In this document: in pieces, positions 16,928 to 26,609 of the stretch
How positions within the stretch are numbered: position 1 is the first letter of the stretch
Layout of the letters: each line of letters opens with the position of its first letter
NCBI GenBank assembly: GCA_943913135.1
Contig: CALTVE010000002.1
Span: forward strand, 124,001-188,000
Direction: 5' to 3'
From: an uncultured Francisella sp.
Lineage (GTDB): Bacteria > Pseudomonadota > Gammaproteobacteria > Burkholderiales > Neisseriaceae
DNA length: 64,000 nt
Position numbers and translations under genes: made by a program
Notes under the pieces: model-generated
What the model was told of the DNA's origin: nothing
Database searches by the model: none
The model's input: only the letters and a program-made list of their open reading frames with translations

Positions 16928-17785
16928 TTAGGTATCGATTTCTCGATGAATTAAAGGCCACAGTATGCGGTATTTCTCTTTAAAAAAAAGAGTATGGCCC
17001 AGATGTTTTAATCCATAATCTTGTGGCGAGAGGGCAATGATTTTTTGCTGAGCATTGGGATAATAACGCATCAATGAAGCCACATTTGCTGGGCGCGAAA
17101 TATCATCATCTAAGGCGTAAATGACGGTAAAAGGACAGGTAATTTTATCATAGTAATTTACTTGAATCGTTTGGCCGATGGCGTTATAAATATAGCCATC
17201 TTTTTTGCAATAGCGTCCCCATTCTTTTCCTACTTTAGCCGGTAAATCTTCGCCCATGCGCATAGCACTGCTTTTTACATAACCAAAAAATAAATTGGAT
17301 AAAGGGATAAATACATTAAAGAAAAAAAGCGCTTTACGTCGGTAATCTTTTTTCATCGCCCCGAGGTAGCCCGTAGAAGCAGCAATGGCCACAATTTTTT
17401 CAATAGCATGGTAATTATGCATTAAGCCCGCTACACTCCCTCCTAAACTGTGTCCCAGGAGGATTGCCTTATCGGTATGGGTTTTATTGCAGAGCCAATC
17501 TAAGGCTGCAGGGATATCGTATTGTGCCCAGCCAGCGATGGTCGCTTGAGAATCTTTAAGCTTGTGAAACAGTGATTCGCCAATATCGTGGTAATCGAAA
17601 ATAAACGTTGGACGCCCCTGATTTTTGGCCAGATCTTGGCAGAAGGCAAAGTAAAAACTTTGGGGGATTCCCGTTCCAGGAGCCACTAAGACAGGGGTTT
17701 TAGTATTCTTCCCTGCTGGGGCAAAATAATGGCCCACCAAGGCTTCGTTGCGACTGTTTTTAAAATGTATTGTTTCTTCTAACAT
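16928..17785 (-). CDS. alpha/beta hydrolase
   Basis: 285 residues when started at the ATG at 17785, with AAAGG 8 bases upstream. The frame is open for 56 further codons, but those would cover the acnA promoter region and look non-coding. Seen: the nucleophile elbow GHSLGGS, an acid-site candidate in ALDDDISRP, and a C-terminal histidine in LKHLGHTLFF. It resembles the COG4757 group of predicted serine hydrolases, with unknown substrate. No signal peptide is seen, so it should be cytoplasmic. It is divergent from acnA across about 170 bases that must hold both promoters. Confidence 0.8.
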   Translation of the reverse strand: MLEETIHFKNSRNEALVGHYFAPAGKNTKTPVLVAPGTGIPQSFYFAFCQDLAKNQGRPTFIFDYHDIGESLFHKLKDSQATIAGWAQYDIPAALDWLCNKTHTDKAILLGHSLGGSVAGLMHNYHAIEKIVAIAASTGYLGAMKKDYRRKALFFFNVFIPLSNLFFGYVKSSAMRMGEDLPAKVGKEWGRYCKKDGYIYNAIGQTIQVNYYDKITCPFTVIYALDDDISRPANVASLMRYYPNAQQKIIALSPQDYGLKHLGHTLFFKEKYRILWPLIHREIDT

Positions 17786-17956
17786 GTTTAAGCCTTTGAA
17801 AGAGAACGTTTTCCCTGACGTCTTTCCTGTCTCTCTTTGTCCGGTGAGGAGAAAGGCTGGGTAAAATAGAGTATAATAAAAAAGTCGCCATAGCGAAACC
17901 ACATACCTATCACATTGGGTAATACCCAAGACCACTACCAAATATAGAGGCAATTA

Positions 17957-20629
17957 ATGAATACTAAGAATTCATTTAATACTTTATCAACGATAAAAAT
18001 TGGAAATAAAGAATATCAATATTATTCACTGAAAAAAGCGGAAGAGGCATTGGGAGATTTAAGCTGTCTACCTAAATCGCTAAAAATTCTTTTAGAAAAT
18101 TTATTACGCCATGAAGATGGTCGTACCGTAGAAAAAGAAGATATTGAAGCTTTCCGTGATTGGTTGAAGACAAAAAAATCGTCTCATGAAATCCAGTATC
18201 GTCCTTCGCGTGTATTGATGCAAGATTTTACTGGGGTACCGGCGGTGGTCGATTTGGCAGCCATGCGCGATGCAATGGCCAAGGCCAATGGCGATACCGC
18301 TCGGGTAAATCCATTGGTGCCCGTGGATTTGGTGATCGACCACTCGGTCATGATTGATTATTTTGCTACTCCAGATGCTTTTGCTAAAAATGTAGATTTG
18401 GAAATGGAGCGCAATAGAGAGCGCTATGAGTTCTTGAAGTGGGGGCAAAGTGCGTTTAATAATTTCCGCGTTGTGCCTCCGGGTACCGGTATTTGTCATC
18501 AGGTGAATTTAGAATATTTATCCCAAGTAGTCAGGGATAGAACGCCTACCGAAGAGGGCATCTTATTTCCTGATACGGTAGTGGGCACGGATTCACATAC
18601 CCCTATGGTAAATGGGTTATCTGTACTTGCTTGGGGAGTGGGCGGTATTGAAGCAGAAGCAGCCCTGTTAGGACAGCCGATCTCTATGTTGATCCCTGAA
18701 GTGGTGGGGGTGCGCTTGGTGGGAAAACTCAAAGAAGGGGTAATGGCTACCGATCTTGTACTCACCATTACCCAACGGCTACGTCAATTGGGCGTAGTGG
18801 GTAAGTTCGTCGAATATTTTGGTGAAGGCCTGGATGAATTAAATTTAGCGGATAGAGCAACTTTATCTAATATGGCGCCCGAATATGGCGCGACTGTAGG
18901 CTTTTTCCCAGTGGATGAAATCACTTTAGATTTTATGCGTTTAACCGGCCGTAGTGAAGAAAACATCGTCCGAGTAGAAGCCTATGCTAAGGCGCAGGGC
19001 TTATGGCGCGATCCGGAAGAACACCTGGCGTTCACTGAGATATTAGAAATCGATCTCAGTGAAGTGGAAATCAGTTTGGCAGGGCCCCGTCGACCGCAAG
19101 ATAGAGTACCTTTAGCAAACTTAAAGCATGTTTTTGAAGATAATGCCAAAAAAGCGGGTGATGATCTGGGTAAAGAAATCACAGTTACTTTAAATGGCAA
19201 CCCCTACCAACTTAAGCAAGGGGCGGTGGTACTCGCTGCTTTAACGTCGTGTACCAATACTTCTAATCCTGCAGTGATGATGGCTGCAGGCTTGGTGGCA
19301 AAAAAAGCGGTTGAACTTGGGATAAGTTGTAAGCCCTGGGTGAAGGTTTCCTTGGCCCCAGGCTCACAGGTGGTGACGGATTACCTTGCTAAAACCGGTT
19401 TAGATAAATATTTAGATCAATTGGGCTATAACTTAACTGGCTATGGGTGCACGGCCTGTATCGGCAACTCTGGCCCCTTGATTCCTGAAGTTGCAGAGGC
19501 GATCAGTGAAGGAAAACTTAATGTTTCGGGCGTGTTATCAGGCAACCGTAACTTTGAAGGCCGTATTCATCCCTTGATCCGCTCTAATTGGCTGGCCTCC
19601 CCGCCTCTGGTGGTTGTATATTCAATTGCTGGCACCACGTGCCTTGATTTACATCATGAGCCCGTAACCTATGATAAAGAAGGTAAACCGATCTACTTAA
19701 AAGATCTGTGGCCAACTTCACAAGAAATTGCTGAAATGGTGCAGCAGGTCAATGGCGAGATGTTTAAAAAACGCTATGCCCACGTATTTGAGGGGGATCA
19801 ACGTTGGCAAGATATTCCTGTTACTAAGAACGAGACTTATAAATGGGATGAAAGCTCTACTTATGTGCGTTGTCCTCCTTATTTTGAACATATCAGTGAA
19901 CCGATCAATAAGTTGCAGCCGATTAAGGATGCTTATGTATTGAGTTATTTTGGAGATTCTATTACCACGGATCATATTTCTCCTGCCGGCAGCATTATGC
20001 CCAGTTCGCCAGCGGGCCTTTATTTGCAGGACCATGGCGTTAAGCCTAAAGATTTCAATTCCTACGGGTCACGTCGCGGTAATCATGAAGTGATGATGCG
20101 CGGCACCTTCGCTAATATTCGCATTCGCAACAAGCTGGTGCCTGGGGTAGAGGGAGGCTACACCGTGTATCATCCCACTGGCGAGCAGGAAACCATTTAT
20201 GATGCAGCGATGCGTTATAAAAAGGATCAAGTGCCGACCATTATTTTAGCTGGGAAAGAATATGGTAGTGGCTCAAGCCGAGATTGGGCAGCCAAAGGGC
20301 CAAATTTGCAAGGCGTGAGAGCTGTGATCGCAGAAAGCTTTGAACGCATCCACCGTTCTAACTTAATCGGTATGGGTATTTTGGCTTTACAGTATAAAGA
20401 GGGTTCCAATGCCGAAACTTTAGGGTTAACCGGTAAAGAGTGTTTTACCATTTTGCTGGAAGATGATGTAAAACCGCGGCAAGATATCCCTATTATTGCC
20501 AAGAAGGAAAACGGCGAAGAGGTACGGTTTAAGGTGCTTTGCCGCATCGATACGGTTAATGAAGTGGATTATTTCAAAGCAGGGGGTATTTTGCATTATG
20601 TACTACGGGAAATGCTCGACCCGCATTAA
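17957..20629 (+). CDS. acnA: aconitate hydratase A
   Basis: Converts citrate to isocitrate in the TCA cycle using a [4Fe-4S] cluster. At 890 residues it is a full-length AcnA/IRP-type aconitase. Seen: TSCTNTSNP carrying the first cluster cysteine, and YGCTACIGNSG with the other two. The substrate-binding stretch VVGTDSHTPMVNG and the C-terminal swivel domain with YGSGSSRDWAAKG are also present. GAGG lies 7 bases before the ATG. An intact TCA step fits the need for succinyl-CoA by the ALA synthase encoded at 45-46 kb. It is convergent with the DUF815 gene. Confidence 0.97.
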   Translation: MNTKNSFNTLSTIKIGNKEYQYYSLKKAEEALGDLSCLPKSLKILLENLLRHEDGRTVEKEDIEAFRDWLKTKKSSHEIQYRPSRVLMQDFTGVPAVVDLAAMRDAMAKANGDTARVNPLVPVDLVIDHSVMIDYFATPDAFAKNVDLEMERNRERYEFLKWGQSAFNNFRVVPPGTGICHQVNLEYLSQVVRDRTPTEEGILFPDTVVGTDSHTPMVNGLSVLAWGVGGIEAEAALLGQPISMLIPEVVGVRLVGKLKEGVMATDLVLTITQRLRQLGVVGKFVEYFGEGLDELNLADRATLSNMAPEYGATVGFFPVDEITLDFMRLTGRSEENIVRVEAYAKAQGLWRDPEEHLAFTEILEIDLSEVEISLAGPRRPQDRVPLANLKHVFEDNAKKAGDDLGKEITVTLNGNPYQLKQGAVVLAALTSCTNTSNPAVMMAAGLVAKKAVELGISCKPWVKVSLAPGSQVVTDYLAKTGLDKYLDQLGYNLTGYGCTACIGNSGPLIPEVAEAISEGKLNVSGVLSGNRNFEGRIHPLIRSNWLASPPLVVVYSIAGTTCLDLHHEPVTYDKEGKPIYLKDLWPTSQEIAEMVQQVNGEMFKKRYAHVFEGDQRWQDIPVTKNETYKWDESSTYVRCPPYFEHISEPINKLQPIKDAYVLSYFGDSITTDHISPAGSIMPSSPAGLYLQDHGVKPKDFNSYGSRRGNHEVMMRGTFANIRIRNKLVPGVEGGYTVYHPTGEQETIYDAAMRYKKDQVPTIILAGKEYGSGSSRDWAAKGPNLQGVRAVIAESFERIHRSNLIGMGILALQYKEGSNAETLGLTGKECFTILLEDDVKPRQDIPIIAKKENGEEVRFKVLCRIDTVNEVDYFKAGGILHYVLREMLDPH

Positions 20630-20640
20630 CAGATTATTGC

Positions 20641-21561
20641 CTAAAAGGCTATAAACGTATGCCTCTCCTCGGGGGTACGGCCTATCCAGTCAGCAGCAAA
20701 TTGGGATGCGACGCGGCCATTGCGGCTACCGCGACGCTGTGCCCAGCGTAGAGCTGCTGCTTTAGCTTTTTCATCTAAAGGTAAACCTGCTTCTTCTAAC
20801 CAGCTTTTAACGGCAGCAAGATAGGCCTCTTGATCAAAAGAATAAAACGATAACCACAGGCCAAAGCGGTCGGCTAACGAGGTGGCTTCTTCTATGCTTT
20901 CTTGAGAGTGAACTTCATCGTTTTCCAGATTATCGCTCATTTTTTGGGGGATTAAATGGCGACGATTGGAAGTAGCATAGATCAGCACATTATGGGCGCC
21001 CGGTTTTAAAGTACCGTCTAAGGCGGTTTTTAGTTCACGATAAGCGCTTTCGCCAATATCAAAAGAAAGATCATCACAGAAAATAATAAACTTTTCTGGC
21101 CGCTGATTTAATAAGGTTAACAATTCAGGTAAGCTAATTAAATCGGATTTATCCACTTGTACCAGTTTTAAATTCTGAGCACTATAGAGGGAGATTAAAG
21201 ATTTAATCAAAGCGGATTTACCGGTGCCGCGGGCGCCAGTGAGCAGTACGTGGTTGGCGCTGCGTCCCTGTAAAAATTGCTCGGTGTTGCGTAATAAAAC
21301 GCTTGCCTGTCTGTCTATATGGGTCAGAGAGGCTAAAGAAACGGTTTGAGGATGAAGAATCGCTTCTAATACACCTCCGTAATTAAAGCGCCGCCAGAAA
21401 AAAGCGGGCGCCTGCCAATTGGGTTCGATTTTTTTAGGCGGTAACAATAAATCTAAACGCTCGAGGATATCCTCAAGTTTAGCTTTCAAAGAAGGACTAT
21501 TTTTTTTATCATGGGAATACATACCAGTCTTCGTTTCAGGATGCAGTACGCGTGTTTTCAT
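20641..21561 (-). CDS. DUF815-family AAA-type ATPase
   Basis: 306 residues. Walker A is GARGTGKS at residues 109-116 and Walker B is FIIFCDDLSF near 158. The following ATSNRRHLIP (sensor 1) and the C-terminal lid with RRGSRNGRVASQFAADW are typical of DUF815, a widespread but uncharacterised ATPase family. No membrane segments are seen. It is convergent with acnA and divergent from the ClC gene, with about 20 bases between the start codons. Function is unknown. Confidence 0.85.
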   Translation of the reverse strand: MKTRVLHPETKTGMYSHDKKNSPSLKAKLEDILERLDLLLPPKKIEPNWQAPAFFWRRFNYGGVLEAILHPQTVSLASLTHIDRQASVLLRNTEQFLQGRSANHVLLTGARGTGKSALIKSLISLYSAQNLKLVQVDKSDLISLPELLTLLNQRPEKFIIFCDDLSFDIGESAYRELKTALDGTLKPGAHNVLIYATSNRRHLIPQKMSDNLENDEVHSQESIEEATSLADRFGLWLSFYSFDQEAYLAAVKSWLEEAGLPLDEKAKAAALRWAQRRGSRNGRVASQFAADWIGRTPEERHTFIAF

Positions 21562-21581
21562 CTATTTTAAAGCTTTTGCGC

Positions 21582-22943
21582 ATGCTTTTAAATTATGGAC
21601 GCCATAAAGTTTTACAACTTCGACGTCTCTACCGTAAATCCTTTTTATTTGCCTTCATTTTGATTGGTGCTGCCTTGGTGGCGGTTAGTGCTCTGGGTTT
21701 TTCTTATTTAGTCAGTTATGCTGCTACTTTAAACGAAACCTGGGTGAAACAATACCCTTGGACTTTGCTCATCGGCCTACCTTTTGGGTTTATGCTGTTA
21801 ACCGTGTTGACTCGTCGCTTGGCGCCCTACACCGCCGGGAGCGGTATTCCTCAAGTAATGGCTTCTCTTTATGAGCAAGATCCTAAGAAAAAAGGGATAT
21901 TGGTTAGCTTTTGGCCGACCCTCTTAAAAATACCGCTTACTTTTTTCGCGTTGGTGTTAGGAGCTTCTGTCGGCCGCGAAGGGCCGACCGTACAAGTAGG
22001 CGCCGCGATGATGTGGGGTTGGGGGAAACTGTGTGATCGTTTCTATCTCACCCGATTTCGATTTAAAAAGAATGAATTACTGGCTATCGGTGCCGCTGGT
22101 GGATTGGCGGCTGCTTTTAATGCCCCTCTGGCGGGCATTATTTTTGCTATTGAAGAATTAAGCCGCACCGCCACTCTAAAATGGGATCGACATATTATTG
22201 TGGGTATTCTGGCTGCAGGCTTTATTTTAGTAGCGATTGAAGGTGATAATCCCAATTTTCCGATATTCACCGGCGGAGCTTCGTTAAGGGCCATGTTTTG
22301 GGGTATCTTGATTATCGGCATCGTCTGTGGGATCTTGGGTGGCTTATTTTCTAAATTGTTAATCAAAGGTCTTCCCTTTTTTCTACCTGGCAAAATAAAA
22401 CCTTGGGTGCAGCATCATCCTATTTGGATCTCAGGGATAATGGGCTTATTGGTAGCAATGGTCGGGCTTTATTTTGAAGGCGCTACTTTGGGTATTGGTT
22501 ATCAACATGGCGCTGATGGTTTAAGAGGGGTCGCCGGTTATGAACCTGGTTTAATGTTAGGCAAATTTTCTGTCAGTTTGTTTTCTTATTGGGCGGGAAT
22601 CCCAGGAGGAATTTTTACTCCTTCTTTATCCATTGGCGCTTTACTGGGGACAGGTTTGCACCACTTACACTGGGTATTAGGGATGAACCAAGAGGTAGTG
22701 GTGCTTTTTTGTATGGCTTCTTTTTTGGCTGCTGTTACTCAATCACCATTAACTTCCAGTGTTATTGTTATGGAGATGACTTTAAGTAGCCCCATGCTTT
22801 TTTGGCTGTTGATTTATAGTTTGGTGGCTACTTTTGTGGCTAAACAATTTAGCCCTCGTTCGTTTTACTTAGTCTCTGCGATACGCTATATCAATTTGCT
22901 CAGGGTGTTAGAAACACCTGATAAGGCAAAGAAGAAGGGATAA
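21582..22943 (+). CDS. ClC-family chloride channel/transporter
   Basis: Inner membrane ClC protein of 453 residues with about 18 helices expected. Selectivity motifs are present: GSGIP at residues 86-90, GREGP at 131-135 (Glu133 is the gating glutamate) and GGIFTPSLSIGA. A second glutamate in FAIEELSR sits where CLC-ec1 has its internal proton glutamate, so a Cl-/H+ exchanger is more likely than a pure channel. No CBS domains are present. An upstream GTG at 21552 is possible but overlaps the divergent DUF815 gene, so the ATG at 21582 is preferred. argJ starts 4 bases after the stop. Confidence 0.9.
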   Translation: MLLNYGRHKVLQLRRLYRKSFLFAFILIGAALVAVSALGFSYLVSYAATLNETWVKQYPWTLLIGLPFGFMLLTVLTRRLAPYTAGSGIPQVMASLYEQDPKKKGILVSFWPTLLKIPLTFFALVLGASVGREGPTVQVGAAMMWGWGKLCDRFYLTRFRFKKNELLAIGAAGGLAAAFNAPLAGIIFAIEELSRTATLKWDRHIIVGILAAGFILVAIEGDNPNFPIFTGGASLRAMFWGILIIGIVCGILGGLFSKLLIKGLPFFLPGKIKPWVQHHPIWISGIMGLLVAMVGLYFEGATLGIGYQHGADGLRGVAGYEPGLMLGKFSVSLFSYWAGIPGGIFTPSLSIGALLGTGLHHLHWVLGMNQEVVVLFCMASFLAAVTQSPLTSSVIVMEMTLSSPMLFWLLIYSLVATFVAKQFSPRSFYLVSAIRYINLLRVLETPDKAKKKG

Positions 22944-22946
22944 GCC

Positions 22947-24137
22947 ATGGATCATCGAGCATTTAGCGTAGCGGGAGTAGATTGTTTTGTAGGCTCTGCA
23001 GGGATTAAAAAAACAGGCATGAAGGATATGGTAGTGCTGCTTTTAGCCGAAGGAACGCAAGTAGCAGCTGTTTTTACTCAAAATCAATTTTGTGCGGCCC
23101 CTGTTCAACTTAGCCGTGAGCTATTGCAGGAGGGAAAAGCTATCCGCGCTTTAGTGATTAACCGGGGGAATGCCAACGCCGGCATGGGTGAAAAAGGCTT
23201 GAAAGACGCCAAGGCTATTGCCCAAGAGGTAGAACAGGTCTTTGCCTTACCGCCGAAAAGTGTGTTGAGTTTTTCTACCGGCGTGATTTTAGAGCCTCTG
23301 CCGGTAGATAAAATGAAAGATGCGCTCTATCAGCTTGAAAATGCTACTTGGGATCAAGTGGCGGAAAGTATTATGACCACAGATACTGTGCCTAAAATCT
23401 ATGGGGAAGAACTTGTTCTTGCCGGTAAAAAAGTGAAAATTGCTGCGGTGGCTAAAGGTTCAGGGATGATCCATCCCAATATGGCGACCTTATTAAGTTT
23501 TATGGCGACCGACGTTAAAATAGAGCGCATTTTTCTGCAGAAAATTATCAAAGAAATCAGCAGTCGATCTTTTAACTGTATCAGTGTCGATGGCGACACC
23601 AGCACCAATGATAGTTTTGTGCTTATTGCCACCGGTACCGCCGGCGTGGAGATCAAAGATGAAAAAAGTGCTGATTATGATTTATTAAAAGAAGCTTTGC
23701 AGAGAGGGGCTCTTCACCTAGCTAAAGCAATTGTTCAAGACGGTGAAGGAGCGACTAAGTTTATCTGCATTAAGGTGAAAAAGGCACGATCCGTTGCTGA
23801 AGCCAAGCGAGTTGGCTTCATTATCGCCCGTTCTCCTTTGGTTAAAACAGCATTTTTTGCTTCCGATGCCAATTTGGGGCGTATTTTATGTGCCATCGGT
23901 AATTCAGCAATAGAAAATCTAGATATCCATGCCCTACGTGTGTGGATGGGGGATATACTGGTGGTGGAAAAAGGAGGGCGTGCGTTAAATTACGAAGAGG
24001 CTCAAGGGATAAAAGTAATGGCGCAAAAGGAAATTACTATTACGGTGGATTTAGCACGAGGAAGTGAAGAAGCCACTCTCTACACCTGTGATTTATCTTA
24101 TGATTATGTAAAGATCAATGCCGAATATCGCACTTAA
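22947..24137 (+). CDS. argJ: bifunctional glutamate N-acetyltransferase/ornithine acetyltransferase
   Basis: Transfers acetyl from N-acetylornithine to glutamate (arginine biosynthesis) and can also acetylate glutamate from acetyl-CoA in bifunctional forms. The 396-residue precursor has the self-cleavage site in KGSGMIHPNMATLL, with Thr181 as the nucleophile and new N-terminus of the beta chain. Further landmarks are NRGNANAG near 72 and SVDGDTSTNDSF. A GAAGAAGGGA stretch just upstream gives a ribosome site. No other arginine genes are adjacent. Convergent with ubiE, 3 bases apart. Confidence 0.95.
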   Translation: MDHRAFSVAGVDCFVGSAGIKKTGMKDMVVLLLAEGTQVAAVFTQNQFCAAPVQLSRELLQEGKAIRALVINRGNANAGMGEKGLKDAKAIAQEVEQVFALPPKSVLSFSTGVILEPLPVDKMKDALYQLENATWDQVAESIMTTDTVPKIYGEELVLAGKKVKIAAVAKGSGMIHPNMATLLSFMATDVKIERIFLQKIIKEISSRSFNCISVDGDTSTNDSFVLIATGTAGVEIKDEKSADYDLLKEALQRGALHLAKAIVQDGEGATKFICIKVKKARSVAEAKRVGFIIARSPLVKTAFFASDANLGRILCAIGNSAIENLDIHALRVWMGDILVVEKGGRALNYEEAQGIKVMAQKEITITVDLARGSEEATLYTCDLSYDYVKINAEYRT

Positions 24138-24140
24138 AGC

Positions 24141-24875
24141 TTAATATTTATCAGCTTGGTGTAAGGCAACAATGCCAGCGGCAAGATTATTGTAAGTAAC
24201 ATGATCAAATCCTGCGCTTTCCAGCATGGTTTTTAAAGTTTTTTGATCCGGGTGCATGCGGATAGATTCGACTAGATATTGGTAGCTTGCTGCATCGCCT
24301 GCCACCAAGCTCCCCATTTTAGGTAGGAAATTAAAGGAATAGAAGTCGTATGGTTTCTGCAAGGCTTTGTGAACGAGTGAAAACTCCAGCACGAGCAATT
24401 GACCTCCAGGTTTTAATACCCGATACATTTCTTTCAGAGCTTTCTCTTTGTGCGTCATATTGCGTAAGCCGAACGCGACCGATACCAAATCAAAGTAGTG
24501 ATCTTTAAAAGGAAGATTCTCGGCGTCGCACACGACTGTCGGTACGATCAAACCGTCGTTGAGTAGACGATCACGCCCAACTGTCAACATGGAAGAATTG
24601 ATATCGGTTAACCAGGCTTCGCCGCTTGGGCCAACTTTTTTTGCCCATCCGCGGGTTAAATCCCCCGTGCCGGCAGCGATGTCTAATACCTTATCGTTTT
24701 CTTTAATTCGGGCGGTAAGTAAGGTGAATTCCTTCCATAAACGGTGTAAACCTAAAGACATTAAGTCGTTCATAAGGTCGTATTTTTTCGCTACCGAATG
24801 AAATACTTCTGCCACCTTGGTTGATTTTTCTGCTTCATCTACTTGTTGATAGCCAAAATGTGTTTTTTTTGTCAT
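24141..24875 (-). CDS. ubiE: ubiquinone/menaquinone biosynthesis C-methyltransferase
   Basis: SAM-dependent C-methylation of the quinone ring in ubiquinone (and, where present, menaquinone) biosynthesis. It has 244 residues. SAM-binding motif I is LDIAAGTGDLTRGW (about residues 65-78). The UbiE/COQ5 signatures are YDLMNDLMSLGLHRLWK and FGLRNM. The motif LKPGGQLLVLEFS is also present. It follows prfB with a 2-base gap on the same strand, so the two are probably co-transcribed. The start AUG has no strong ribosome site of its own and may rely on coupling. Confidence 0.95.
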   Translation of the reverse strand: MTKKTHFGYQQVDEAEKSTKVAEVFHSVAKKYDLMNDLMSLGLHRLWKEFTLLTARIKENDKVLDIAAGTGDLTRGWAKKVGPSGEAWLTDINSSMLTVGRDRLLNDGLIVPTVVCDAENLPFKDHYFDLVSVAFGLRNMTHKEKALKEMYRVLKPGGQLLVLEFSLVHKALQKPYDFYSFNFLPKMGSLVAGDAASYQYLVESIRMHPDQKTLKTMLESAGFDHVTYNNLAAGIVALHQADKY

Positions 24876-24877
24876 CG

Positions 24878-25985
24878 TTATATGCCTGCCTTAAGGCTTG
24901 CTTCAATAAAGCCATCTAGATGGCCATCCATTACCGACTTAATATGTCCAACTTCAAAACCGGTCCTTAGATCTTTAATTCTGGATTGATCAAAGACATA
25001 AGACCTGATCTGATTACCCCAGCCGATTTCCGATTTACTGTCTTCCAAAGATTGCTTTTGCTCATTGCGCGCACGTAGCTCTTGTTCGTAAAGCTTGGCA
25101 CGCAGCATTTGCATCGCTTCTGCCCGATTACGGTGCTGAGAGCGATCATTCTGGCATTGTACCACGATCCCTGAAGGGATATGGGTGATACGGATGGCTG
25201 AATCCGTCTTGTTGATATGCTGCCCCCCAGCCCCAGAAGCTCGATAGGTATCGATTTTTAAGTCGCCAGGATTGATGTTAATTTCTATACTGTCATCTAC
25301 TTCTGGATAAACAAATACCGAGGCAAAAGAAGTGTGCCGTTTATTATTGGCATCAAAAGGAGAATGACGCACTAGGCGATGTACTCCTGTTTCAGTACGT
25401 AAATAGCCATAGGCGTAATCACCTTTTAAGCGCAAAGTGGCATGGTTAATGCCGGCGATATCTCCTTCGGATTCTTCCAAAATTTCCACGCTAAAACCTT
25501 GACGTTCGGCATAACGTATATACATACGTAAAAGCATGCCTGCCCAATCTTCGGCCTCAGTGCCACCGGCCCCGGCAACAATATCAATAAAACAATTGTT
25601 GTGATCGGTTTCTCTACGGAACATGCGCTTGAATTCGAGCTTCGCTAATTGCTGCTCCATTTCTGCAGCGTTTTTTTGCAGCTCGGTAAAACCCTGTGCA
25701 TCTTTGCTTTCTAGGGCAAAATCTACCAGAGCCAACGCATCCTCTATTTCTTCTTGTAAAGAATCAATTACAGAAACAGTAGTTTCTAAAGATTTTTTTT
25801 CTTGGCTTAAGGCCGTAGCAGTGGCCACATCGTTCCAAATGGTCGGATCTTCAAGACGTAGATTCAGTTCTTCTAATTGTTCTATTTTAGTGTCATAGTC
25901 AAAGATACCCCCGCATCAAGGCTACCCGTTTAGCCATATCGTTCAGGTGCAGTTTTAATTCATTGCTCTCTTCGGTACTAATCAT
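24878..25985 (-). CDS. prfB: peptide chain release factor 2 (programmed +1 frameshift)
   Basis: RF2, which reads UGA and UAA stop codons. The gene is in two frames. ATG at 25985 starts 28 codons (beginning MISTEESNEL and ending MRGYL) up to an in-frame TGA at 25899-25901. After a +1 shift at CTT-TGA-C the frame continues to 24878, giving 368 residues in all. The internal Shine-Dalgarno-like GGGGG just before TATCTTTGAC is the known stimulator. Seen further: AGAGGTEAEDW, the SPF tripeptide (RHSPFD) that recognises UGA, and the GGQ peptidyl-release motif. Low RF2 favours the shift, giving autoregulation. An ATG-only annotation starting at 25828 would lose 52 residues. Confidence 0.97.
25898..25914 (-). 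promoter_or_regulatory. RF2 +1 recoding site
   Basis: Minus-strand sequence CGGGGGTATCTTTGAC. The G-run is the internal Shine-Dalgarno, CTT is the slip codon, and TGA (25901-25899) followed by C is the weak stop context. It is almost identical to the E. coli prfB site. Translation resumes at GAC (25900-25898). Confidence 0.95.
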
Positions 25986-26039
25986 TCTTTACCTTTTAAA
26001 TTTTAAAAAATCCGATTATCTACCCATTTCTAAATACGG

Positions 26040-26609
26040 TTATTTTACCAGTTGGCGCAAGGCATATTTTAGTCCCTCGCTTAAATCCAATTTTTCATCC
26101 CATTCCCTAATAGCTTTTTCAATTTCTTTTTTCTGAAAGCCTAAAGAAAGTAAAGCCTCCATGAGATCGGCTTTTTTCTGCTGATTTTCTTGAGTTTGGC
26201 CGCTATCTTTGGCAAGTTTGCCTTTTAATTCTAGGATTAATCGCTCAGCAGATTTTTTTCCTAGTCGAGGGACTTGCATTAATCGATCAACATCACCCTC
26301 ATTGATGGCGCGCCCCAATTCTTCAGAATTGAGCGCAGAGAGAATCGTTAGTGCTACTTTTACGCCAATACCGTTTACTTTTAAAAGTAGACGGAAAAGA
26401 GCTCTCTCTTCTTGGCAGTTGAAGCCAAAAAGGGAAATCTCATTTTCGCGGTAATGGGAATGAATCAATAAAGTCACAGGAGAGCCAATATCAGGCAGCG
26501 CGTAAAAAGTATGCATGGAGACTTCTACTAAATAGCCTACTCCAGCGATATCAATCACGATGGCGGGCGGATTTTTTTCTATCAGTGTGCCCTGTAAGCG
26601 TGCGATCAT
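26040..26609 (-). CDS. ruvA: Holliday junction DNA helicase subunit RuvA
   Basis: DNA-binding subunit of the RuvAB branch-migration motor. 189 residues with the three RuvA domains: an N-terminal OB fold (MIARLQGTLIEKN), the tandem helix-hairpin-helix region (FRLLLKVNGIGVKVAL and LMQVPRLGKKSAERL) and a short C-terminal domain that contacts RuvB. The start overlaps the ruvC stop by 4 bases, which indicates coupling. ruvB, usually next, is not in the window; prfB follows instead. Confidence 0.95.
   Translation of the reverse strand: MIARLQGTLIEKNPPAIVIDIAGVGYLVEVSMHTFYALPDIGSPVTLLIHSHYRENEISLFGFNCQEERALFRLLLKVNGIGVKVALTILSALNSEELGRAINEGDVDRLMQVPRLGKKSAERLILELKGKLAKDSGQTQENQQKKADLMEALLSLGFQKKEIEKAIREWDEKLDLSEGLKYALRQLVK

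Noticed and set aside
17786..17953. Longer N-terminus of the alpha/beta hydrolase
   Set aside because: The 56 extra codons would cross the shared promoter region with acnA and do not resemble a signal peptide; the ATG at 17785 has a ribosome site.
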